Part shown: in pieces, positions 8,188-14,080 of the stretch | Position numbering within the stretch: position 1 is the first letter of the stretch | Layout of the letters: each line of letters opens with the position of its first letter | Assembly (NCBI GenBank): GCA_900545305.1 | Contig: UQYD01000035.1 | Span: forward strand, 1 to 20,464 | Length of the DNA stretch: 20,464 bases | Direction of reading: 5' to 3' | Origin: an uncultured Eubacterium sp. | GTDB taxonomy: Bacteria > Bacillota > Clostridia > Lachnospirales > CAG-274 | Translations under genes and position numbers: made by a program | The notes under the pieces: generated by a model | The model's database searches: none | What the model saw: the letters and a program-made list of their open reading frames with translations, nothing else | Told to the model about the DNA's origin: nothing

Positions 8188-8721
8188 TTAAGCAACTTTT
8201 TTCATAAGTTTTTGAAGTTCTGGTCCAATAATAGCTACTATAATTATTTTTCCAAAGTCGAAAATAAGGAAAGGTAATACACCAACGGCTAAGGCTTCCA
8301 TAAATGTTCTGCCCATACCAAAGGCAAGCCAAGCTGTACCAAATATATATGTAATAGCTAAACCGACAATCATACCAATAATGTTAGGTATTCTCTTGTA
8401 ATTGAATTTTTCGATTATTGAACCACTTATAACTGATGTAAAAATAAAGCCTACTAAATATCCACCTGTAGGGCTTACCAATTTTGAAATACCACCGGTA
8501 AATCCTGCAAATACAGGAAGACCTACAAAGCCTAAAAGCAAATATATAATATAGCTTACAGTTGCTTTTTTCCAACCTATAGCATATATTGTAATATAAA
8601 TCAGAAAATTAGTTACAGAAACAGGAACTTCGCCTATTGGTATTGAAAATGGGGCAAGTATACAGAATATTGCAGCAAACAAGGCTGTAAATACCATATC
8701 TTTTGTAGAAAAGTTTTTCAT
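8188..8721 (-). CDS. bioY: BioY family biotin transporter substrate-binding subunit
   Basis: 177 residues, almost wholly membrane-embedded (about six hydrophobic segments). IPIGEVPVSVTNFLIY near the start and the block SPTGGYLVGF are BioY hallmarks. BioY is the S component of ECF biotin transporters and works alone or with the shared EcfAA'T module, which is not present here. Start ATG 8721 has AGGAG ten bases upstream. The gene stands alone between the uup terminator and its own promoter at 8759-8787, which overlaps a possible BirA half-site, so repression by biotin is likely. Family assignment is firm; biotin specificity follows from the family. Confidence 0.93.
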   Translation of the reverse strand: MKNFSTKDMVFTALFAAIFCILAPFSIPIGEVPVSVTNFLIYITIYAIGWKKATVSYIIYLLLGFVGLPVFAGFTGGISKLVSPTGGYLVGFIFTSVISGSIIEKFNYKRIPNIIGMIVGLAITYIFGTAWLAFGMGRTFMEALAVGVLPFLIFDFGKIIIVAIIGPELQKLMKKVA

Positions 8722-8758
8722 AGATTAACAACTCCTAATATTAAATTGATTTAAGGAG

Positions 8759-8787
8759 AGTATAGTACAAATTAGACGAATTGTCAA
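8759..8787 (-). promoter_or_regulatory. sigma-A promoter of bioY
   Basis: On the minus strand TTGACA (8787-8782), exactly 17 bases, then TATACT (8764-8759). The start point is expected near 8752, about 30 bases ahead of the bioY ATG. This is one of the best-formed promoters in the window. Confidence 0.88.
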
Positions 8788-8810
8788 CCTTGATATTTTA
8801 AACAGTTTAC
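8781..8810. promoter_or_regulatory. possible BirA (biotin repressor) operator
   Basis: TTGTCAACC (8781-8789) resembles the left half of the Firmicutes BirA site TTGTTAACC, and GTTTAC (8805-8810) is a degenerate inverted partner after a 15-base gap. The first half covers the bioY -35 box. The second half fits poorly beyond its core, so this rests mostly on position and on bioY being a classic BirA target. Confidence 0.4.
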
Positions 8811-8822
8811 GTTATTTTGGGT

Positions 8823-9034
8823 AAACAAAAAACCCGTAGGGGCAACTACGGGTTTTTGCTAACAAAAGGGTGTTAGCGATGGATTGCGGGCAAACAATCC
8901 AAGAGTGTAATAAATATAAAAATAGGAATAAAATGAAGGAATATAAAAAAACTTCCTATTTTTCTTTGTGATTAATGTGATTGGGGGCACATAATCAATT
9001 AATTTAAGGGTAAATTGTTTTATTATTTATTACA
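8823..9034 (-). ncRNA. candidate small RNA with C-rich hairpin loops
   Basis: No gene fits this stretch, but the minus strand folds into a row of hairpins, nearly all with CCC in the loop: 9016-9001 (loop CCCT), 8996-8970 (GATTATGTG stem with one bulge, loop CCCCCAAT), 8963-8918 (AAAAATAGGAA stem, long loop without CCC), 8900-8881 (GGATTG stem, loop TTTGCCCG), 8877-8858 (GCTAAC stem, loop ACCCTTTT), and the terminator hairpin 8852-8833 (CCCGTAG stem, loop TTGCCC) followed by TTTTTTGTTT. A TATAAT sits at 9046-9041 on the minus strand with a poor -35, putting the 5' end near 9034. The RNA would end about 35 bases before the bioY promoter. C-rich loops are the mark of Gram-positive regulatory RNAs that pair with ribosome binding sites (LhrC, RsaA/RsaE types). 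Ends and strand are inferred; no known family was recognised. Confidence 0.5.
8828..8857 (-). terminator. intrinsic terminator of the candidate small RNA
   Basis: AAAAACCCGTAG pairs with CTACGGGTTTTT around a six-base loop. On the minus strand it is followed by TTTTTTGTTT; the plus strand has only five T before GC, so the minus direction is favoured, though it could work both ways. Confidence 0.8.
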
Positions 9035-9046
9035 GTTATTATTATA

Positions 9047-9055
9047 TGGTATAAT
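9047..9055 (+). promoter_or_regulatory. possible upstream extended -10 promoter for engB
   Basis: TGGTATAAT fits an extended -10 element; no good -35 is seen. It would give engB a leader of about 170 bases. Weaker case than the promoter at 9159-9187. Confidence 0.35.
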
Positions 9056-9158
9056 TCTTAAAATGAAATGTAGAAAAAGCTTAAAAAAATATTACGATTA
9101 TAAAAAATAGAATGTTTTTTACATAATTTTTGGAAAATATATCTCAAATATTGTAAAC

Positions 9159-9187
9159 TTGCAAATAATTATTTTTTAGGTTATAAT
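9159..9187 (+). promoter_or_regulatory. sigma-A promoter of engB
   Basis: TTGCAA at 9159-9164, 17-base spacer, TATAAT at 9182-9187. The start point is expected near 9194, leaving a short leader with GGAGG at 9219-9223. Confidence 0.8.
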
Positions 9188-9229
9188 TATTTCAACTATG
9201 AAATGTGTAATAATCTATGGAGGAAAAAA

Positions 9230-9832
9230 ATGATTGTAAATAATGTAAACCTTGCAGCAGTAGGTGTTAAGTTTAGTCAGTACCCTACAGATAATAAACC
9301 AGAGGTAGCATTTGCAGGAAAGTCAAATGTAGGTAAGAGTTCTCTTATAAATTCTATGATTTATAGAAAGGCACTTGCCAGAACAAGTCAAAATCCAGGT
9401 AAAACTCGTACTATCAATTTTTATAATGTAGAAGATTTACTTTACTTTGTTGACCTTCCCGGCTATGGATATGCAAAGGCATCTCATTCAGAAATTGAGA
9501 AATGGGGTAAGATAATAGAAGATTATCTTACAAAGAGAGAATCTTTAAAGGCTATTATTATGCTTGTGGATATAAGACACGAACCGGGAGCTAATGACTT
9601 GATGATGTATGATTGGCTTAAGCATTATAATCACAAGATTATTATTGTTGCTACTAAGTCTGATAAATTAAAGCGTAGCCAGTTACAGAAACACGTTGCT
9701 ATGCTTAAAAAAGGCTTTAACCTTCAGAAAGAAGATATTATACTTCCATTTAGTAGTGAAACAAAGTCTGGCAGAGATGAGTTGTGGGAAATTATTGAAG
9801 GTATTTGTGAAATAGAAAAAGAAGAAAAATAA
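9230..9832 (+). CDS. engB: ribosome-biogenesis GTPase EngB/YsxC
   Basis: 200 residues from ATG 9230, which has TATGGAGG seven bases upstream. An in-frame ATG at 9203 lacks a ribosome binding site and would precede that signal. P-loop GKSNVGKSS (30-38), G2 region TSQNPGKTRTINF, G3 DLPGYGYAKAS and G4 TKSD are all present, and length matches the family (about 195-200). EngB is an essential GTPase in assembly of the 50S subunit. It stands alone, with its own promoter, between two probable RNA genes. In many Firmicutes it follows lon or clpX, which are not here. No terminator follows directly, so its message may run into the structured region downstream. Confidence 0.95.
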   Translation: MIVNNVNLAAVGVKFSQYPTDNKPEVAFAGKSNVGKSSLINSMIYRKALARTSQNPGKTRTINFYNVEDLLYFVDLPGYGYAKASHSEIEKWGKIIEDYLTKRESLKAIIMLVDIRHEPGANDLMMYDWLKHYNHKIIIVATKSDKLKRSQLQKHVAMLKKGFNLQKEDIILPFSSETKSGRDELWEIIEGICEIEKEEK

Positions 9833-9909
9833 TTTAGAATCTTGAAAAAGCATATTTTTGAAAATAATTTGTAATTTTTAATGTTTGCAAAATTTTTCGG
9901 ATTATCAAA

Positions 9910-10304
9910 GGAAAGTTGTTAAGAAAACCTTGGTTTTCTTAAACTAATTCCGGAACGGTGAACCGAAAGATAAATCGGACACACGAAGTGTGGCTTTCAA
10001 CAAAGTTGAAAGTTCTGACCAGAGCTTTGCCCGAATGTAGGGCTGGTCATAAATTACTTTGTAATTTATTGCTCGCCTATGCAACCTAGAGGGGACAAAA
10101 ATATGGTACTGGTTTTTAGTGCCATATTTTTCACGGCACGAATCGGAAAGGAGTCCGATAAATTGCATAGCAATTTACATTTAGCTTGCTAAATGTTCTG
10201 CTGGTCCCTACCTTAGACTAACTACAAGAAATGCAAGCATTTCTTGCAAGGCTGTCGGCTTTATCGACAGCCTGTTGTGGGTGCAATGAAAGCACCCACT
10301 TTTT
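9910..10304 (+). ncRNA. candidate large structured RNA of unknown family
   Basis: No coding frame fits. G+C is about 41% over 9961-10260 (hand count) against about 20% in 9841-9900. Hairpins follow one another: 9918-9944, 9963-9978, 9980-9992 (CACAC-GAA-GTGTG), 9994-10012 (CTTTCAA), 10016-10049 (TGACCAG with an inner GCC helix), 10049-10069 (ATAAATTAC), 10097-10131 (14 bp with one G-U), 10142-10159 (ATCGG), 10160-10176, 10177-10196 (ACATTTAGC), 10225-10246 (CAAGAAATGC), 10249-10273 (AGGCTGTCG), ending in a terminator at 10277-10304. Longer-range pairs include 10077-10084 with 10163-10170. Conserved sequences of RNase P RNA, tmRNA and SRP RNA were looked for and not found. The plus strand is chosen from the terminator; the 5' end is uncertain. 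A decayed hairpin-rich mobile element is the alternative. Confidence 0.6.
10277..10304 (+). terminator. intrinsic terminator of the structured RNA
   Basis: GTGGGTGC (10277-10284) pairs with GCACCCAC (10292-10299) around a seven-base loop, followed by TTTTT (10300-10304). It lies directly against the stop of the convergent minus-strand gene. Confidence 0.9.
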
Positions 10305-10784
10305 CTATTTATTAAAAAGTAAAAGGAGTAATAGTATTAAAAGCATATTATTGTCCGATGTTTCTTTGCTATTAATACTAACACCACAGTCTTTGTCGAT
10401 TTCATATATTCCGTCATTGTGTATAGCTGAATCCTTTATTGTCTGTGTTGAAACTTCTCTTTCACAGGTTTGAGGTAAAATGTTTTGATTGTAGCTATCG
10501 CAAATACGATTGAAAGTTCTTACGGTGTTTATTATATTTATCGTATTATCAATATTGCCTTTATTGTTAGTAAATGGTTTACATGCTTTAAGTAGTGTTA
10601 TTTCCTTTGTAGGTTCTGATGCACAGTTTTGTGAACAACAGCGAATATCCTGCTCAATAGGTGTGAGATACTTGTGCTTAAAGTGCTTTTCTACTAAGCA
10701 AATAGCTTCGTTCAAGTCCTCTTTTATATTATTGGAATTAGAAAGTCTACTAAAAATGTTATAGATATTGCTATTTTCTGACAT
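10305..10784 (-). CDS. hypothetical Cys-rich protein with Leu-rich hydrophobic tail
   Basis: 159 residues from ATG 10784, with GGGAGG six bases upstream; a TTG two codons earlier abuts that signal and is not used. No family recognised. The protein is polar and Asn/Lys/Glu-rich, with eight cysteines (C29, C49, C50, C54, C68, C95, C107, C133, including a CC pair), and ends in a ten-residue hydrophobic run MLLILLLLLLF followed by NK. The tail could anchor it in a membrane or in a spore layer. Its start lies inside the end of the subtilisin-like protease gene (overlap about 14 bases, different frame), so the two are made together and it may be a substrate, partner or inhibitor of that protease. 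Function unknown. Confidence 0.75.
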   Translation of the reverse strand: MSENSNIYNIFSRLSNSNNIKEDLNEAICLVEKHFKHKYLTPIEQDIRCCSQNCASEPTKEITLLKACKPFTNNKGNIDNTINIINTVRTFNRICDSYNQNILPQTCEREVSTQTIKDSAIHNDGIYEIDKDCGVSINSKETSDNNMLLILLLLLLFNK

Positions 10785-11850
10785 AAACAACCTCCCGATT
10801 TAACAAATTTTCAATATCTAAAAGCCCCCAACCTTGTCTGTTTGGGGAACACTCTAAGTTATGGCAACTTTGTTTAAGCATAAACTTAATATCATCAGGT
10901 TTTAAATCAGGTGCTTTTTCTAATAAAAGGGCAATAGCACCACTTACAATAGGTGTTGACATAGATGTACCACTAAGGCTTTTATAGTAGTTGTTGCTTT
11001 TATTATCCTCACAAAGACAGGATATTATATTTGTTCCGGGAGCAACTACGTCAGGTTTTATTACACATTCTTTAGTAGGACCTCTGCCGGAATAACTTTT
11101 GCCTATATCGTTTTCGGATACATTGATGTCATCTACTGAACCTACAGTAATTATCTTTTTGCTAATGCCTGGAGAAGATATTGTTCCTTTTTGAGGACCG
11201 TTATTTCCGGCAGCAGCAACTACAACTATGCCCATATCCCATAATATTTCAGCAGCTCTCACAAGAGGGTCTTTTGTGTTCGTAATTCCTGCACCAATGG
11301 ACATATTTAAAATTCGTATATTATATTTTTTGCAGTTATCGGCTATCCATTGTATTCCGGTTAATACATCGGAGGCTGTTCCTTTGCCCTCAAAATCTAA
11401 GGCTTTTATCATTACTATATTGCTTTCAGGAGCTATTCCTCTGTATTTGCCATTACTGTTTGCACCACTTCCTGAACAGATGCCAGCAACATGAGTACCG
11501 TGGCCACAATCGTCATATACATAATTTTTATGATTAACAACGTCATAGAAACACTTTATTCTTGAATCAAAATCATTGTTTTTACATATACCTGTATCTA
11601 TAAAGGCAATAGATATACCTTTGCCTGTATATTTTGTATTTATGCACTTTACTTTATCTCTAACAATATTCATTTGGGTATCTATGGTTTTGTTAGGATA
11701 AAGGGCGTTAATGGATTTTATTTTCTTTAATTTTGAAATATTTTTATTACTGACTTCAATAACATGGCTGTTAATTAGTGGCAGACTGTACTTTATATTG
11801 CATAGTTCAGTAGGCAACATATGCTTGTCGCATTCTGCTATAAATTCCAA
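10771..11850 (-). CDS. intracellular subtilisin-like serine protease (S8 family)
   Basis: 359 residues from TTG 11850, which has AAGGAG (11864-11859) eight bases upstream; the GTG at 11859 overlaps that signal. Complete catalytic triad: D85 (IAFIDTGIC), H117 (CGHGTHVAG), S296 (SGTSMSTP), with oxyanion N216 (AAAGNNGP). There is no signal peptide; the N-terminal 65-70 residues form a short pro-region, so it probably acts inside the cell (or the forespore or mother cell), like Bacillus intracellular subtilisin. It heads a two-gene unit with the Cys-rich protein, divergent from rnhB. Clostridial Csp germination proteases are a possible functional parallel, but those are larger and this one lacks their extra domain. 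Confidence 0.92.
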   Translation of the reverse strand: MEFIAECDKHMLPTELCNIKYSLPLINSHVIEVSNKNISKLKKIKSINALYPNKTIDTQMNIVRDKVKCINTKYTGKGISIAFIDTGICKNNDFDSRIKCFYDVVNHKNYVYDDCGHGTHVAGICSGSGANSNGKYRGIAPESNIVMIKALDFEGKGTASDVLTGIQWIADNCKKYNIRILNMSIGAGITNTKDPLVRAAEILWDMGIVVVAAAGNNGPQKGTISSPGISKKIITVGSVDDINVSENDIGKSYSGRGPTKECVIKPDVVAPGTNIISCLCEDNKSNNYYKSLSGTSMSTPIVSGAIALLLEKAPDLKPDDIKFMLKQSCHNLECSPNRQGWGLLDIENLLNREVVYVRK

Positions 11851-11917
11851 TACTGACACTCCTTAAATTATATTTATATTTTATGCAATAATTCCTTGTA
11901 TGTTATTGTAACTGTGC

Positions 11918-11946
11918 TTGCTTTTTTTAACTTTAGGTTATATAAT
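11918..11946 (+). promoter_or_regulatory. sigma-A promoter of rnhB-yraN-pgeF
   Basis: TTGCTT (11918-11923), 17-base spacer, TATAAT (11941-11946). The start point is expected near 11953, giving a leader of about 29 bases before the TTG start of rnhB. Confidence 0.8.
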
Positions 11947-11981
11947 TCAAAGTAAGTTTGATAAGAAAAGGAAGTGTAGTT

Positions 11982-12743
11982 TTGAAATCTATATCTGAAA
12001 TAAAGGAAATATTTAATAATGCTGATATAAAAAGTATTCCAAACCTGATTGAGGAATTTTCTTCTGATGAGAGAAAGGGTGTTCAAAATATTATAGCATC
12101 TGGCAAGAAGAATTATGATAAATATATTGCAGAGTTAGAAAGATTAGAAGTTATTTCAGCTTTTGAAAAAAAGTATGCTTCTCAAGGTATAGAATATATT
12201 GGTGGTATAGACGAAGTAGGCAGAGGACCTTTAGCTGGACCGGTAGTTACAGCCTGTGTAATTTTGCCTGTAGGTTGCAAGATATTAGGTGTAAACGATA
12301 GTAAAAAACTTTCTGCTAAAAAGAGAGATGAACTTTTTGACATCATAATGGAAAAGGCTGTTTCTGTTGGTATTGGTATGGAGGATAACAACACTATTGA
12401 TGATATAAATATATTGCAGGCTACATATAAGGCTATGCAACAGGCTATTAACAATATGCCAATAAAACCACAACAACTTTTAGTAGATGCAGTTACTATA
12501 CCTAATATTGATATACCTCAAGAACCTATTATAAAAGGCGATGCAAAGAGTATTTCAATAGGTGCAGCAAGTATTGTGGCAAAGGTTACAAGAGATAGAA
12601 TGATGGCAGAATATGCTAAAACTTATCCTATGTATGATTTTGATTCTAATATGGGCTATGGCTCAAAAACTCATATTGAGGCAATTAAGAAATATGGTCT
12701 TTGCTCAATTCACAGAAAGAGTTTTACAGGTAATTTTGTATGA
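11982..12743 (+). CDS. rnhB: ribonuclease HII
   Basis: 253 residues from TTG 11982, with AAAAGGAAG seven bases upstream; a TTG at 11958 lies too near the expected transcript start and has no ribosome binding site. Active-site acids D77 and E78 (GIDEVGRGPLAGP), D169 (LLVDAVTI) and D187 (KGDAKS) are present, with ISIGAASIVAKVTRD and the DSNMGYGSKTH segment. The roughly 70-residue N-terminal extension matches the Bacillus-type RNase HII (about 255 residues). It removes ribonucleotides and RNA primers from DNA duplexes. It overlaps yraN by four bases (ATGA). The rnhB-yraN pair is a common arrangement in Firmicutes. Confidence 0.96.
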   Translation: MKSISEIKEIFNNADIKSIPNLIEEFSSDERKGVQNIIASGKKNYDKYIAELERLEVISAFEKKYASQGIEYIGGIDEVGRGPLAGPVVTACVILPVGCKILGVNDSKKLSAKKRDELFDIIMEKAVSVGIGMEDNNTIDDINILQATYKAMQQAINNMPIKPQQLLVDAVTIPNIDIPQEPIIKGDAKSISIGAASIVAKVTRDRMMAEYAKTYPMYDFDSNMGYGSKTHIEAIKKYGLCSIHRKSFTGNFV

Positions 12744-13078
12744 AAAGTAAATCAAAAGGCAAACTAGGTGAGTGTATTGCAAGAATATATCTTAGACTAC
12801 ATTTGTATAAAATTTTAGAGAAGAATTTCAAAACAAATACTGGAGAAATTGATATAATAGCTAAGAAGGGTAAAACTATAGTTTTTGTTGAAGTTAAGTT
12901 CAGAACTAATACTGAAAAGGGATTACCTAGAGAGGCTGTTGACTATAGAAAACAAAAGCATATACAAAATACAGCTCTTTGTTATTTAAAGTACAAAAAT
13001 TGTATGGATAGTGATATAAGATTTGATGTTATAGAAATACTAAATTTTAAAATTACCCATATTAAAAATGCTTTTTAG
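12740..13078 (+). CDS. yraN: YraN family protein (UPF0102), predicted nuclease fold
   Basis: 112 residues, close to the usual 115-125. TNTGEIDIIAKKGKTIVFVE then VKFR holds the D38 / E51-x-K53 pattern of the restriction-endonuclease-like fold, and REAVDYRKQKHIQNTAL is the family's second block. Substrate unknown; frequently encoded next to rnhB, which hints at a DNA or RNA:DNA processing role. Its start overlaps the rnhB stop; the ribosome binding site of the next gene overlaps its own stop. Confidence 0.93.
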   Translation: MKSKSKGKLGECIARIYLRLHLYKILEKNFKTNTGEIDIIAKKGKTIVFVEVKFRTNTEKGLPREAVDYRKQKHIQNTALCYLKYKNCMDSDIRFDVIEILNFKITHIKNAF

Positions 13079-13088
13079 GAGAAATAAT

Positions 13089-13886
13089 ATGAAAACGATT
13101 AAGAAAGATAAATTAGAATATTTGGTTTTTGAAAATATGCCAGAAATAAAACATTGTTTTTCTACCAGATATGGTGGAGTATCTGAAGGTGCATTTTCTT
13201 CAATGAATTTGGCTTGGAGAGAAGATAAAAAAGAAAATGTATTGAAGAATTACGATATTTTATGTAATGCTATTGGTGTAAAGGCTGAAAATACGGTATG
13301 GACAAGACAGGTTCACACTGACAATATATTGAGAGTAACTGCTGAGGACAGAGGAAAAGGTCTTTTTAAAGAGAGACAGGAAGACGGCTACGATGCTATT
13401 ATGACAAATGAAAAGGACGTAGTTTTAGTAGGCTTTTCAGCAGATTGCGTTTTGATTTATTTTTATGATAAGGTTAAAAATGCTATTGCTATTGCCCATA
13501 GTGGTTGGAGAGGTACTGTATTAGGTATTGGAGGAAAAGTAGTCAAGAGAATGAAGGAAGAATTTGGCTCAAATCCAAAAGATATAGTTTGTGGCATTGC
13601 TCCAGCTATTGGTGTTGACCATTTTCAGGTTGATATACCGGTAGTAACAGCTTTTAGACAGGCTTATGATTGGGCTGACAAATTTATTTATCCTGATGAA
13701 AATATGGCTGAAAGATGGTTTATTGACTTACACAGTATAAACGAAGAAATACTTGTGAATGAGGGAATTAAAAGAGAAAATATTGAAAATAGCAGAATTT
13801 GTACACAATGTGACCCAGATAGATTTTTCTCTCACAGAGTAATGGGAGCAAAAAGAGGTACTTTGGCAGGCTTTATGAGTTTATAA
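13089..13886 (+). CDS. pgeF: PgeF/YfiH-type laccase-domain protein (peptidoglycan editing factor family)
   Basis: 265 residues from ATG 13089, with TAGGAG 8 bases ahead; the ATG at 13068 lies within yraN and has no ribosome binding site. Conserved metal or catalytic residues H76 (RQVHTDNI), C120 (SADCVLI) and H137 (AHSGWRGT) are present, with a late CTQCDPDRFFSHR block. In E. coli the family member is a cytoplasmic amidase that corrects L-Ser misincorporation in peptidoglycan precursors; others act as purine nucleoside phosphorylases or adenosine deaminases. Which activity applies here cannot be told. It is the last gene of the rnhB unit; no clear terminator is seen before the der promoter. 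Confidence 0.92.
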   Translation: MKTIKKDKLEYLVFENMPEIKHCFSTRYGGVSEGAFSSMNLAWREDKKENVLKNYDILCNAIGVKAENTVWTRQVHTDNILRVTAEDRGKGLFKERQEDGYDAIMTNEKDVVLVGFSADCVLIYFYDKVKNAIAIAHSGWRGTVLGIGGKVVKRMKEEFGSNPKDIVCGIAPAIGVDHFQVDIPVVTAFRQAYDWADKFIYPDENMAERWFIDLHSINEEILVNEGIKRENIENSRICTQCDPDRFFSHRVMGAKRGTLAGFMSL

Positions 13887-13972
13887 TTATTTATAGGCAA
13901 AAATATATAGTACAGAGATGTATAATTGTTGGAAATAAGTCATATATCACACTTTATTTATTTTTTATTGTG

Positions 13973-13981
13973 TGTTATAAT
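13973..13981 (+). promoter_or_regulatory. extended -10 promoter of the der operon
   Basis: TGTTATAAT (13973-13981) is an extended -10 element; the -35 region (TTTATT, 13953-13958) is weak. The start point is expected near 13988, giving a leader of about 93 bases. Confidence 0.6.
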
Positions 13982-14004
13982 ACTATAGACTGATGATGTT
14001 TAAT

Positions 14005-14061
14005 GGGGGATTTTGCCCAGTTGTATAAACTCAAGGCAAAGTTCCCTTTTATAGATTTTTT
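14005..14061 (+). promoter_or_regulatory. terminator-like hairpin in the der leader
   Basis: GGGGGA (14005) pairs with TTCCC (14042-14046), enclosing TTGCC / GGCAA and AGTT / AACT helices, and is followed by TTTTATAGATTTTTT. The hairpin lies between the promoter and the der ribosome binding site, where it could act as an attenuator or as an RNA-stabilising element. It could instead terminate read-through from pgeF. Confidence 0.5.
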
Positions 14062-14080
14062 GATACGGAGGATTAAATTT

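Noticed and set aside
8790..8823. Plus-strand promoter (TTGATA-17-TATTTT) driving the hairpin row in the other direction
   Set aside because: Transcription would begin directly at the terminator hairpin and stop at once; the -10 matches poorly.
9944..10168. Minus-strand open frame of 74 codons inside the structured RNA
   Set aside because: It has no ribosome binding site and its composition follows the hairpins; it is an accidental frame.
9910..10304. RNase P RNA, tmRNA, SRP RNA, group I or II intron as the identity of the structured region
   Set aside because: The RNase P core elements (GAGGAAAGTCC, ACAGAA near the 3' end), the tmRNA tag frame and terminal ACCA, the SRP GGAAG domain and a group II domain V were looked for on both strands and not found.
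10231..10473. Plus-strand open frame of 80 codons across the RNA terminator
   Set aside because: It runs through the terminator hairpin and the antisense of the Cys-rich protein gene and has no ribosome binding site.
13992..14027. Eleven-codon leader peptide (ATGATG...TAA) in the der leader
   Set aside because: No ribosome binding site precedes it, it starts within a few bases of the expected transcript start, and no run of regulatory codons is present.
14003..14080. Longer N-terminus for Der starting at ATG 14003
   Set aside because: This ATG has no ribosome binding site and lies in the leader hairpin; the ATG at 14081 has GGAGG and gives the family's normal length.
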